Assembly (NCBI GenBank): GCA_003223935.1
Contig: QHXQ01000054.1
Coordinates: forward strand, 1-58,999
DNA from: Acidobacteriota bacterium
GTDB lineage: Bacteria; Acidobacteriota; Blastocatellia; Pyrinomonadales; Pyrinomonadaceae
DNA: 58,999 nt
Direction: 5' to 3'
Part shown: piece after piece, positions 1-8,650 of the stretch
How positions within the stretch are numbered: the first letter of the stretch is position 1
Layout of the letters: every line of letters begins with the position of its first letter
Notes under the pieces: generated by a model
Databases searched by the model: none
The model's input: the letters and a program-made list of their open reading frames with translations, nothing else
Told to the model about the DNA's origin: nothing
Made by a program: the position numbers and the translations under genes

Positions 1-2269
1 CAGGCGTCGTGCATTGCACTCGCCCTTGCGCAAACAATGTCTGGAAGATCGCCGCCGACGTAAGCGTCGCATTGCCCGGCACGCCCGTGAGCGGCACGAA
101 CACTTGCGCGATCTGGCGGACGCCGTTGACGACGCCCAAGGTCTGCACCACGTTTGGAATCTGCGCATAGACTTGCGAATAGAAGATGCCGTAGCCGGCG
201 CGCACGACCGTCTTGTGGTCTTTGAACGGGTCCCAAGCGAACGAGATGCGAGGCGCGAAGTTATTCTTGTCCGTGTGCAGGTTGCCGTATTGCGTGTCGA
301 GTTCGTAACGCAGCCCGAAGTTGAGGGTTAAGTTTGAACGGATGCTCCAAGAGTCTTGCCCGTAGAAGGCTGTGAAGGGCCGGTTGTTTTTATAAGAGGG
401 ATCGCCGAAGCCCTGTTGATAGAACTGCGGCAGACCCAAAGAGACCGACTGAAGCGGACTGATCGTGGCCGGATTCACGCCGGACAGACCGCAAGCCGCA
501 GGCACTTGTAAGCAAGGACTGAGCACGCCGCCCGGTAGATTGCCGAAGACGAAGCGACCGGGGAAGAAGGTGTGCGACTCGGTGCTGTTGCCGCGAATCA
601 ACTCGTAGCCGCCAAACTTCATGTTGTGATGACCGCGCGTCACGCTGAGATTGTCGGCAAACTCGTAGCGCCGGTTGACGGTCAGGTTGGGCAAGAATAT
701 GTTCGTGCCAAACGTGCCGAAGCCCGGAATATCGAGACCGACCTCGCCGGGCACGTTCGGGATCACGTCGAAGTGTAGATAGTTCCATTGGATGCGCGCT
801 TCGTTCGCCGTCCGCGAACTGAACAGATGAAACCATGCGCCTTGCAAGGTGCTATCGAATTGGTGCACGGAACTACCGCGCGAGAAGCCCACGAGCGATT
901 GCACGTCGGGGTTCTGTTCCGTGTCGTGCGCGTAGTTGTAGCGTAGATAGACTTGATTCCGCTCGCTGTAGCGATGATCGAACCGGCCCGAAGCGAAATA
1001 TTCGCGCGTGTTGAAGCTGAACAGCCCGCCGTTGTTTTCAAACTGATTGACGATGAAGCTATTCCGCGGGCTGGTTGCCGGGTTGATAGTGAGAACGTTT
1101 GTGAGGATCCCCGCACAAGTGACAGCAGGAATTGCAGGCTGGCCGGTTAAGCAAGGCACTGGAGTACCACCCAAGGCCGCTAGTCCATTCAGAATGGCCA
1201 CTTGATTATTTTGTGTCGTGCTCTGCGGGCGAAAGATGTTCGTGTTCGTCAAGAGCGGCACAGCGTTCTGCGCGTTCTGATGTAGGCCCTCGAAGGCGAG
1301 AAAGAGGAAGCTCTTGTCTTTCTTCAGAGGGAAGCCCACGGTTGCGCCGAACTGTTGGCGACTCAAAGAATCCTTGACGGGTTGACCTTGCAGGTCGGCC
1401 ACGGCCGGATTGAACGCCTGACCCGGTTGCAACGCTTGGCTGAAAGAGAACGGGTTGCGCGCATCAAAGCGGTCGCTACGGAAAAAACCATAGACACTGC
1501 CGTGCACCACATTTGAGCCGGACTTCGAGACGATGTTGATGGATGCGCCGCTCGCCCCGCCCAGTTCGGCCGTATAGTTGCTCCGATTGATCTGAAACTC
1601 CTGCACAGCATCTTGGCTCAAGTTCGGACGGACGCCGCCCGCGTCGTCATTGGCCTCGCCGCCATCAACCGTCACACTGTTGCCGCGCCCGTTGCTGCCA
1701 TAGAACGACAGCCCGCTCTGCGGCGTCTGTTTGACGCGGAAGTCTTGGTCGCTGGCGAGCCGGGTGGAATCGGAGACGCCGGGCACGAGGAGCGTGTAGC
1801 TGAGATAGTCGCGGCGATTGATCGGCAGATCGCGAATCAACTTTTGCTCGATGGTGTTCGCCTGTTGCCCTTGCGTCGTGTCCACGACGGGCGGCGCATC
1901 GGTCACATCAACTTCGGTCTTCACGCCTGAGACCTGCAACTGAAAATCGGCCGTCACCGTCTGCCCGATGGTGATGGTCACGCCCTTGCGCACCTCTGTC
2001 TGAAAGCCATTGATCTCGGCGCTGACATCGTAAGTCGCGGGCGGCAGTCCGATCACTTGAAACGCGCCTGCGTCGTCGGTTGTCGTCGTGCGCCGCAGGC
2101 CCGTCTCTGCGTTTGTGACCGCCACGGCTACGTTTGGCAGAGCCGCGCCATTGGGATCAGTGACAGTACCTCTGATGTCGCCTGACGCGCCGACGCCCTG
2201 CGCGTGCGCTGCACACGCCAAGAGCAGACAGAACAAGCCGGCCCCCAGTAAGCTGATGGATTTCTGCAT
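1..2269 (-). CDS. TonB-dependent receptor, Oar-like (3' end outside window)
   Basis: Outer-membrane receptor of the carboxypeptidase-regulatory plus TonB-receptor type that is expanded in Acidobacteriota. About 756 codons are visible and the frame is still open at base 1, so the C-terminal barrel is missing. The ATG at 2267-2269 follows a strong AAGGAGG at 2274-2280. The product starts with a signal peptide ending near ACAAHAQ, then a regulatory Ig-like domain (about residues 28-110, with GTVTDPNGAALPNV). Next is a plug region (about 120-240, with LPINRRDYL, DGGEANDDAGG and SGANINI-like SGASINIVSKSG). The rest is a long aromatic-rich barrel with Oar-type phrases such as FSFNTREYF and LNFGLRYELD. 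The substrate cannot be told from sequence; in this family it may be peptides or polysaccharides. Monocistronic as far as visible. Confidence 0.9.
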   Translation of the reverse strand, partial: MQKSISLLGAGLFCLLLACAAHAQGVGASGDIRGTVTDPNGAALPNVAVAVTNAETGLRRTTTTDDAGAFQVIGLPPATYDVSAEINGFQTEVRKGVTITIGQTVTADFQLQVSGVKTEVDVTDAPPVVDTTQGQQANTIEQKLIRDLPINRRDYLSYTLLVPGVSDSTRLASDQDFRVKQTPQSGLSFYGSNGRGNSVTVDGGEANDDAGGVRPNLSQDAVQEFQINRSNYTAELGGASGASINIVSKSGSNVVHGSVYGFFRSDRFDARNPFSFSQALQPGQAFNPAVADLQGQPVKDSLSRQQFGATVGFPLKKDKSFLFLAFEGLHQNAQNAVPLLTNTNIFRPQSTTQNNQVAILNGLAALGGTPVPCLTGQPAIPAVTCAGILTNVLTINPATSPRNSFIVNQFENNGGLFSFNTREYFASGRFDHRYSERNQVYLRYNYAHDTEQNPDVQSLVGFSRGSSVHQFDSTLQGAWFHLFSSRTANEARIQWNYLHFDVIPNVPGEVGLDIPGFGTFGTNIFLPNLTVNRRYEFADNLSVTRGHHNMKFGGYELIRGNSTESHTFFPGRFVFGNLPGGVLSPCLQVPAACGLSGVNPATISPLQSVSLGLPQFYQQGFGDPSYKNNRPFTAFYGQDSWSIRSNLTLNFGLRYELDTQYGNLHTDKNNFAPRISFAWDPFKDHKTVVRAGYGIFYSQVYAQIPNVVQTLGVVNGVRQIAQVFVPLTGVPGNATLTSAAIFQTLFAQGRVQCTTP

Positions 2270-2565
2270 ACGTCCTCCTTCGAGCACTCTCTGAGATGAT
2301 AGAGATAACAATTGACCGCTTGTTGGTTCAGTGGCTTGCGGACTAAGGAGTTAAGACCAATTTATTGACTATGGAAAAGTCAATCTGCAAAGCCTTTAAG
2401 CGAGGTAAAGCAAAGCTACCGAATGGCCGGTAAAGTAGCATCGGGTGGGGGAAACGTCAAGGTTTTATTCAACAGTTATTCGATTGGCTGAGGATGAATA
2501 GACGCGGTTTAAGATCACTTCCGCAAGGATCGTTTAGATTGAAAGTGCTCCGGTGCTCCGATCAA
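2270..2565. other. Intergenic region between TonB receptor and surE
   Basis: AT-richer stretch of about 300 bases with no convincing ORF. It must hold the promoter of the TonB receptor gene, which reads leftward. A 7-bp inverted repeat (ATTGACT / AGTCAAT) lies at about 2363-2383, but I cannot fix promoter boxes with confidence. Confidence 0.4.
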
Positions 2566-3312
2566 TTAACCGAGCGGATAATGCGACTGTGCTTCAATCA
2601 GTTCTTGTTCGTTCGTCAGGTCTAAGCGGAGCGGCGTCATCGAAACATAGCCTTGCTCGACGGCCCAACGGTCAGTGCCCTCTTCGGTCTCTTCAATCGG
2701 AATGACGGTGAACCAAAAATGTTTCCGCCCCATCGGGTCTTCGCCGGGCACGACCTTGCCATCGTAGTGCCTGACCGACTGGCGCGTCCAACGCAGGCCC
2801 CTCGGTTCTTTTTCTGGAAAGTTCACGTTGACGAGCGACAACTCATTCGCCGGTAGCAGCAGCGTCAAGACCTTCTCCACCGACGGCTTCAGTTGCTCGA
2901 AGTCCGGGTCGCCGCCGCGCGTGACGGGCGCGCTCAAAGCGATGCCGCGCAGGCCCAACAACACGGCCTGCTTGGCGGCGGCAAGCGTGCCCGAATGCCA
3001 CATCGAGTTGCCCAAATTGCTGCCCATGTTGATCCCTGAGAGCACCACGTCCACCTTCTCCCAGTTGTGCGTGCCGAGCGCCACGCAGTCGGCGGGCGTG
3101 CCGTTGACGCGATAAGCTTCGATGCTCCCGATGCCTTTAAGCGGCGTGCGTTTGTAGGAGAGCGGGCGCGAGGCCGTGACCGCGTGGCCGGCGGACGACT
3201 GCTCCACGTCCGGCGCGACGACCCGCACGTCGCCGAATTTCGCCGCCACCTCTGCCAGCGCGCAGATGCCGGGGCTATAGATGCCGTCGTCGTTGGCGAT
3301 CAGTATGCGCAT
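2566..3312 (-). CDS. surE: 5'/3'-nucleotidase SurE
   Basis: Metal-dependent nucleoside monophosphate phosphatase (stationary-phase survival protein). The start is set at the ATG (3310-3312) giving MRILIANDDGIYSPG, preceded by GGAG. An ATG ten codons upstream is in frame but does not fit the family, whose members begin directly with the NDDG metal site. Visible family motifs: NDDG near residue 8, the SSAGHAVT loop, VNGTPADCV, and SGINMGSNLG. Length is 248 residues, usual for the family. It stands alone, divergent from moeA, so no operon context adds to the call. Confidence 0.95.
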   Translation of the reverse strand: MRILIANDDGIYSPGICALAEVAAKFGDVRVVAPDVEQSSAGHAVTASRPLSYKRTPLKGIGSIEAYRVNGTPADCVALGTHNWEKVDVVLSGINMGSNLGNSMWHSGTLAAAKQAVLLGLRGIALSAPVTRGGDPDFEQLKPSVEKVLTLLLPANELSLVNVNFPEKEPRGLRWTRQSVRHYDGKVVPGEDPMGRKHFWFTVIPIEETEEGTDRWAVEQGYVSMTPLRLDLTNEQELIEAQSHYPLG

Positions 3313-3463
3313 CGTTCCGTCTCCTCTATCATGGAATTGCAATCTTTATTGTGCGCGCGATGGTAACACTCATCTTTCACGTTTATTTTTCGAGCGTGTG
3401 CCTCAAGCGACGAAAGTTCACCGTTGCTTTCCCGCCTCAACCCACTTACGCTAAGCTCCCGAC

Positions 3464-4687
3464 GTGACGCAAACGACTCTACTACCCGTACCCGAAGCGA
3501 TCCGCATCGTGCAGACGCAGACGGCGCGGCTTGAACCGGAACAGATTGCGCTGGCGTCGGCGCGCGGGCGCGTACTCGCCGCAGACGTGATCGCGGATAG
3601 CGATCTGCCGCCCTTTGATCGCGCGTTGATGGACGGCTACGCCGTGCGCGCACAGGATACGACCGATGTGCCGGTGCGTCTGCGCATCGTGGGCGAGGCG
3701 GCGGCGGGGCGCGGTTGGCGCGGCGTGTTGCAAGCGGGCGAAGCCGTGCGCATCATGACGGGCGCGCCTGTGCCTATTGGTGCGGACAGCGTGCAGCAGG
3801 TTGAAGTCACGCGCGAACTCGAAGGCGGCGCGGCGGTCGAGATTGACAAACCAACGCAGCATGGTCAGTTCATCACCCGACGCGCGACTGAGATCAAGCG
3901 GGGCGAGATCGTTTTGCGCGCGGGCACTGCGATCAATGCGGCGATGATGGCGGCACTCGCTTCGTTCGGTTATGCGCGTGTGCGCGTCGGCACCCGCCCG
4001 CGCGTCGCAGTGTTGGCGACGGGCACGGAGTTGGTCGCAGTTGACGAGCAACCCGGCCCAGATCAGATACGCGACTCGAATACCTATTCGCTCCTCGCTT
4101 ACGCGGAAGCGGCCGGCGCTATCGTAGAGCATCTACCGTTTGCCGGCGATGATGCGGAACTGCTGCAACGCCTGATCGCAGAAGCGGCCGCGCGCACAGA
4201 TGCGCTCATCCTATCGGGCGGCGTCTCGATGGGCGTCTATGATTTCACGAAGACGGCGCTCGGTGCGCTCGGCGCTGAAGTTTTCTTTGAGCGCGTAAGT
4301 TTGCGCCCCGGCAAGCCGACTGTGTTCGCGCGGCTCGGGCGCACGCTTGTCTTCGGCCTGCCCGGCAATCCCGTCTCGGTCTCCGTCACCTTCAATCTCT
4401 TCGCGCGGACAGCCCTGCGCGCAATGCAGGGCGCACAGGACGCGGCGCTCGTGGCAGAACAGGCTGTGTTAGGTCGTGCAGTCAAAGGCGCGTTGGAGCG
4501 CGCGAGCTACTTGCCTGCGCGACTGCACACGGACGACGACGGGCGGCTCATTGCAGAGCCACTGCGTTGGGGCGGCTCGTCGGATTTCGTCGCCTTCACA
4601 CAGGCCACTGCGCTCGTGCTCATCGCCGCAGGCGTGCAGGCGGTTGACGCTGGCGCGGTTGTGCGCGTCCTACGTCTGCCTGAGTAA
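3464..4687 (+). CDS. moeA: Molybdopterin molybdenumtransferase MoeA
   Basis: Inserts molybdate into adenylylated molybdopterin, a late step of molybdenum cofactor synthesis in the cytoplasm. 407 residues, normal length. GTG start at 3464. Motifs in order: [14 protein letters not shown] near residue 48, the cofactor-binding ATGTELV and [11 protein letters not shown] around 187-210, [12 protein letters not shown] near 250, RPGKPTVF and GLPGNPVS around 282-300, then the C-terminal beta domain. The next gene, moaC, follows 44 bases later on the same strand, so the pair looks like a small cofactor operon. A promoter between surE and moeA is expected but not clearly seen. Confidence 0.96.
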   Translation: MTQTTLLPVPEAIRIVQTQTARLEPEQIALASARGRVLAADVIADSDLPPFDRALMDGYAVRAQDTTDVPVRLRIVGEAAAGRGWRGVLQAGEAVRIMTGAPVPIGADSVQQVEVTRELEGGAAVEIDKPTQHGQFITRRATEIKRGEIVLRAGTAINAAMMAALASFGYARVRVGTRPRVAVLATGTELVAVDEQPGPDQIRDSNTYSLLAYAEAAGAIVEHLPFAGDDAELLQRLIAEAAARTDALILSGGVSMGVYDFTKTALGALGAEVFFERVSLRPGKPTVFARLGRTLVFGLPGNPVSVSVTFNLFARTALRAMQGAQDAALVAEQAVLGRAVKGALERASYLPARLHTDDDGRLIAEPLRWGGSSDFVAFTQATALVLIAAGVQAVDAGAVVRVLRLPE

Positions 4688-4731
4688 ATGCCGGGTTGAC
4701 CTGCACGGCTTATCTTCGCCAAACTGATCGC

Positions 4732-5202
4732 ATGAAAAAGCTCTCACACATAGACGCGCGCGGGCGCGTGGCGATGGTGGACACGAGCGCGAAGGCGCAG
4801 ACGGCGCGCCGTGCAATTGCGTCGGCGCGCGTGTTGATGTCAAAGGCAACGGTCGCGGCGGTGCGCGCACAACGGACGCCGAAGGGCGATCCGTTGGAGA
4901 CGGCTCGGCTCGCCGGCATCATGGCCGCCAAACGCACGAGCGATCTCATTCCGCTCTGTCATCCGCTCCCGCTCACGCACGTTGACGTGCGCGCCGAGTT
5001 GCAAGCGTATGGCGTCTATCTCGAAGCTGAAGTCGCCACGCACGCGCAGACCGGCGTCGAGATGGAAGCATTGACCGCCGTCTCGGTTGCCGCGCTCACC
5101 ATCTATGACATGTGCAAGGCGCTCGACAAAGCGATGACCATCACGGATGTGCGGCTTGAGCGCAAAACGGGCGGTAAATCGGGGGCATACAGTAGGCAGT
5201 GA
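4732..5202 (+). CDS. moaC: Cyclic pyranopterin monophosphate synthase MoaC
   Basis: Second enzyme of molybdenum cofactor synthesis; it makes cyclic pyranopterin monophosphate from the MoaA product. The start is the ATG at 4732 ([17 protein letters not shown]), which matches the family N-terminus; a TTG at 4696 would add 12 unlikely residues. Product 156 residues. Diagnostic motifs: [56 protein letters not shown], and the C-terminal KTGGKSG. The last codons (AYSRQ) and the stop lie in the sequence CAGTAGGCAGTGA. This contains the same heptamer phase (AGGCAGT) as the repeat element near 7.2-7.3 kb and suggests that repeat sequence supplies the 3' end of the gene. Confidence 0.96.
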   Translation: MKKLSHIDARGRVAMVDTSAKAQTARRAIASARVLMSKATVAAVRAQRTPKGDPLETARLAGIMAAKRTSDLIPLCHPLPLTHVDVRAELQAYGVYLEAEVATHAQTGVEMEALTAVSVAALTIYDMCKALDKAMTITDVRLERKTGGKSGAYSRQ

Positions 5203-5318
5203 ACGAGTGAAGTGTTTAGCCTAACTCAAGCAGTTAAACGGATCATTGAGGCTGCACGCTGTAGTCTATTTCGTTAGGAACATGCTATTGCAAGATATGA
5301 CCTATGTCGGAATGAGTA

Positions 5319-7073
5319 TTATTCCACCGTGTACTCTATCGTCTGCTCAAGGCTGCCGTTGATATAGACTTCAACTTTGTATTGCCCCGCCGGCCAGTCT
5401 TGCGGCAGCGTCAAGTGTGCTCTGACTATGTTTTCCATTGCGCCGGTCGTGTAGTCTATGTCTTTAATTTTTGAACCCTTCTCCTCGCCCTCCACATCCA
5501 CAGCGATCCAACTGAACCGCACTTGCGTCCCTGCTGCGAGCTTGTTCAATTCAATGATGGCATAGACGGTGTGATCGGTCGGGCTGAAGCTCGTCGTCGC
5601 GTTGCCATCAGGACTGTCTGCCATATACAAGCTCTGAACATGTACGTCCGACGAACTAGGAGTGTACGCTTCCGACGAATTTGAGTTGCTGTCGGGCGTG
5701 CTGTTTGAGTTATAGACGTTGCTCGCTTTATCTGTGTCAGCCCTCGCGCCGTTGCTGTTGCTGTTGCTGTTCTGCTCGCTGTATGTGTTGCTATTCTCCT
5801 CACTGCTCCGGTTGTTGTTCACGACGGGAGTAGTATTTGACGAGCCGGAATCTGTGGACTGCTGTTCCGAAGTGGCGGCGTAGTAGGCTAGGGCCACGAA
5901 AAGCACAAAACCAATACTAATGATGAGACCAATCCCAGCTACCAGCCACACACCTGTGCGCCGTTTTCGCGGCGGCTGATACGGCGCAGCCACCTGTGGC
6001 GCAGGCTGGGTGGACGGCAATACATTAACAACGGGCGGCGCGTTGTGTTGGCTAGCTTGCGCGGGCTTTATATCCGGTGCTGTCGGCGCGGGCTGTGGAG
6101 CCGTCGTCTCACTGATAGCTGCCTGTGCTTGCGCGGCCCGGCTGGCCTCGGCCCTTTGTGCCGCCAGCAGCGCCTCAGGTTGCATCATCACCGTCGAAGG
6201 GAGCGCATTTGCTTGCAGCCGCCCACTGTTCGCTGGTGGTGCAGCCTGAGCAGCCGCGCGGAGCAACTGGCGCATCTCAGCGGCACTCGCCGGACGGTCG
6301 TTGCGCTTGAGCGCGAGGGCTTGCGATAAGACGGCGGAGACTTGCGGCGTGACGGCTTGATTCAGCGTGTGCGCCGGGCGCAGGGGGTCTGGGTCGCCAT
6401 TGACTGTGGCCGTGGCGCGCGTCAGCGCATCAACTGGCCCGGAGTTCGTCAGCAGATGATAGAGCGTGGCGGCGAGCGAATAGAGATCGCTGCGCGGGTC
6501 TGTGCCTGCGCCTTGAATCTGTTCGAGCGGGGCGTAGGTGGCCGTGTAGCCGAAGATGCTGGCGGCGGAAGTAACGCGCGTCATGCCTGCGGCTTCACCT
6601 TTGGCAAGACCGAAATCGAGCAGAATGATCTGGCCGCGCCCTGTGAGTTTTAAGTTCTGCGGCTTGATGTCGCGGTGTATGATCGGCGGCTCTTGCGTGT
6701 GCAGATAATCGAGCGCATCGAGCAATTGATCGGCCCAAGCTAACACTTCCGCAGGCGTGAAGGCGCGCCCACGTTGCGCGAGCAGTTCCGCCATATCGTC
6801 GCCGGGGATAAACTCCATCACGAGGAACTGTCCGTTGCCCTCGGTGAAGTGGTCGCTCACGCGCGTCATCGCCGTATGGCGCAAGCCCGCAAGCAGACGC
6901 GCCTCACGCTCAAAAGCTTTGCGCAAGAACTCATCATCGAAGAAACTCTCCTTGAGCGCGACGGTGTTACCGAGGCGTTGATCTATCGCCAAGTAAACAG
7001 CGCCCATGCCACCTTTGCCAATCGGGCGGACGATCTTATAACGATGCTGCAAGATGGTATCTGGATCGAGCAT
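5319..7073 (-). CDS. Membrane Ser/Thr protein kinase with extracytoplasmic domain
   Basis: Hanks-type kinase, 584 residues. N-terminal cytoplasmic kinase domain about residues 12-270: glycine loop GKGGMGAVY (19-27), ATP lysine K41 in VALKE, catalytic HRDIKPQN (133-140), DFG (153-155). An Ala/Pro/Gln-rich linker follows, then a basic patch PPRKRRTG and one membrane helix (VWLVAGIGLIISIGFVLF...). After the helix comes a Ser/Asn-rich spacer of about 80 residues and a compact C-terminal domain of about 110 residues (from VHVQSLYMADSP to IEYTVE) with an all-beta look, expected outside the cytoplasmic membrane and possibly the sensor part. The Asn-rich spacer comes from short imperfect repeats and is probably disordered. 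Substrates are unknown. Confidence 0.92.
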   Translation of the reverse strand: MLDPDTILQHRYKIVRPIGKGGMGAVYLAIDQRLGNTVALKESFFDDEFLRKAFEREARLLAGLRHTAMTRVSDHFTEGNGQFLVMEFIPGDDMAELLAQRGRAFTPAEVLAWADQLLDALDYLHTQEPPIIHRDIKPQNLKLTGRGQIILLDFGLAKGEAAGMTRVTSAASIFGYTATYAPLEQIQGAGTDPRSDLYSLAATLYHLLTNSGPVDALTRATATVNGDPDPLRPAHTLNQAVTPQVSAVLSQALALKRNDRPASAAEMRQLLRAAAQAAPPANSGRLQANALPSTVMMQPEALLAAQRAEASRAAQAQAAISETTAPQPAPTAPDIKPAQASQHNAPPVVNVLPSTQPAPQVAAPYQPPRKRRTGVWLVAGIGLIISIGFVLFVALAYYAATSEQQSTDSGSSNTTPVVNNNRSSEENSNTYSEQNSNSNSNGARADTDKASNVYNSNSTPDSNSNSSEAYTPSSSDVHVQSLYMADSPDGNATTSFSPTDHTVYAIIELNKLAAGTQVRFSWIAVDVEGEEKGSKIKDIDYTTGAMENIVRAHLTLPQDWPAGQYKVEVYINGSLEQTIEYTVE

Positions 7074-7184
7074 GGGGGACTCCTTGAAAGTATTCGCTCA
7101 CAGACGATCCGTGCCGCTAAGCGCAAGCGTCGGTTAGCGGTTGGGGATTATCTCACGCTTCACGGCCAATTGGCACACAAAACA

Positions 7185-7313
7185 CAGTAGGCAGAAAAAG
7201 CCGGTTGAGCTTCACCCGCGTCGGTGAGTAAAATTTCAACCGGCTGCTTGTTGCCTTCTGCTTTCTGCTTTCCGCCTTCTTTGTCTGAACTGCCTACTGC
7301 CTACTGCCTACTG
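7185..7313. repeat. Heptad-repeat inverted element E1
   Basis: Between divergent genes. The right part holds three tandem copies of ACTGCCT (7289-7309) plus a partial fourth, preceded by four degenerate heptamers of the CTTTCTG/CCTTCTG type (about 7247-7280). The left part starts with CAGTAGGCAG (7185-7194), the complement of the right-hand heptamers. A nested perfect 10-bp stem AGCCGGTTGA / TCAACCGGCT lies inside (7199-7208 with 7236-7245). The element can therefore fold into a long hairpin with a 7-nt periodic arm. The rest of 7074-7461 shows no gene. Confidence 0.75.
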
Positions 7314-7461
7314 TTTCTTGGAACATAGCCGCAGCCGTCGGCGTTTATTTTGACGACCGCAAGGCTCCCCGGATTTTCCATCTTTTGCTTTCGCCCGCTT
7401 CGGCGTAGAATGTGTTACAGGTTTTGAGTGCCCGAAGTTTTGCACACGCGGAGATGTCCAG

Positions 7462-8241
7462 ATGAGATACCAGTTGGCCCAAGACGCGCGCCCGCAAGCC
7501 CGCGCATTGCTGTTCGCCGCTTTGCTGACCATCGCACTGCGGTTCATTCCCTACGTCGGCGTTGTCACCTACCCGTTCCGCCTCTTCGTCACCTTCATCC
7601 ATGAAGGCGGACATGCGTTGGCGGCTCTCTTAACAGGCAACTCTGTGCAGAGCCTCAGCGTCTCGTTTGACACGAGCGGGCTGACCGAGACACTGACCGC
7701 GCCCGGCGGCACATTCTCGCGCATGCTTATTTCCAGCGCGGGATACTTAGGCGCTATCGCGTTCGGCGCGTTGCTGCTGTGGCTCATACGCCATCGCATC
7801 AAAGCGCGCTACGTGCTAGTCGGCTCGGCCGCAATCGTGCTGATACTCACGCTTGTCTTTGGCTTCATCGTACCGTTGACCAGTCTGTCATTGCAGCCGT
7901 TCACAGTGCTGGCCGGCGTTGTCATTTCGCTCGGCTTGCTCGTTGCCGCGAAGTACATGCCTCCGCGCGCGGCTAACTTTCTCGTCGGCTTTCTCGCCGT
8001 GCAGTGCGTACTGAATGCGGTGTTCGACTTAAAGACCGTGGCTTTGCTCTCGCTCACTAGCGGCGCAAAGACTGATGCGGCGAACATGCAAGACGCAACC
8101 GGCTTGCCTGCTCTGTTCTGGTCGCTCATCTGGATCGGTCTCGCGTTCATCATCCTGTCGGCGGCGCTGCGCGCCTATGCCGTCAGTCGCAAGAAATCGA
8201 GCCAACCTGATCTGCCGTTTGAAGACGCGCCGACCGTTTAA
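7462..8241 (+). CDS. M50-like membrane metallopeptidase
   Basis: Polytopic membrane protein of 259 residues with a zinc-binding HEGGH (residues 47-51) in FIHEGGHALAALLTG, the arrangement of the M50 / M50B-like family. About six hydrophobic segments follow (for example YLGAIAFGALLLWLI, YVLVGSAAIVLILTLVF, FTVLAGVVISLGLLVAA and SLIWIGLAFIILSAAL). A third metal ligand could be the Asp in NAVFDLKT, which fits the family's second motif loosely. GGAG about ten bases upstream supports the ATG. The family includes intramembrane proteases, but proteolysis is not shown here, and many compact members are uncharacterised. It may pair with the small gene that follows after 23 bases. Confidence 0.8.
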   Translation: MRYQLAQDARPQARALLFAALLTIALRFIPYVGVVTYPFRLFVTFIHEGGHALAALLTGNSVQSLSVSFDTSGLTETLTAPGGTFSRMLISSAGYLGAIAFGALLLWLIRHRIKARYVLVGSAAIVLILTLVFGFIVPLTSLSLQPFTVLAGVVISLGLLVAAKYMPPRAANFLVGFLAVQCVLNAVFDLKTVALLSLTSGAKTDAANMQDATGLPALFWSLIWIGLAFIILSAALRAYAVSRKKSSQPDLPFEDAPTV

Positions 8242-8264
8242 GCCGTGTCGCCAAGATAGCCGCC

Positions 8265-8609
8265 GTGAGCGCAAAACTTGAGAGGTCGCCGGAGACTGAA
8301 GCTGTCAAGCTTCTCATCGCCGGCGACCTCGTTTCATCTGCACAAACTGAACCCGCGCACACGCTCGCAGACCTACCGCTCGGCGCGCGCCTCATCCTGC
8401 GCTGTCGCAAAGACTGGCGCATGGCTACAGTCGCAGCCGTCGCGCTCGACGTAATCACGCTTACGGTCTGCTCGCCCTCCGGTCACACCTACCGCGTGCG
8501 CCGCCCCCTCGATGCACCGCTCACCTTCGACGGCATAATCCCCTTGCTCGGTGAGACGACTTCCGCCGGTTGGCGCGTTGCGCTCGCGCGTTATGACGTG
8601 CGCTGGTAA
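8265..8609 (+). CDS. Hypothetical protein, 114 residues
   Basis: Small ORF with GTG start, 23 bases after the M50-like gene and on the same strand, so probably co-transcribed. No family recognised. It has no signal peptide or membrane helix. The middle (DLPLGARLILRCRKDWRMATVAAVALDVITLTVCSPSGHTYRVRR split over two beta-like stretches) suggests a small beta-barrel fold like SH3-type or PilZ-like modules, but this is only an impression. Codon use matches neighbours, which favours a real gene over a chance ORF. It ends 41 bases before the convergent kinase gene. Confidence 0.55.
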   Translation: MSAKLERSPETEAVKLLIAGDLVSSAQTEPAHTLADLPLGARLILRCRKDWRMATVAAVALDVITLTVCSPSGHTYRVRRPLDAPLTFDGIIPLLGETTSAGWRVALARYDVRW

Positions 8610-8650
8610 GCGGCGCGCACACGTGAAGTCTTGCCAGAAAAATTCTCCGT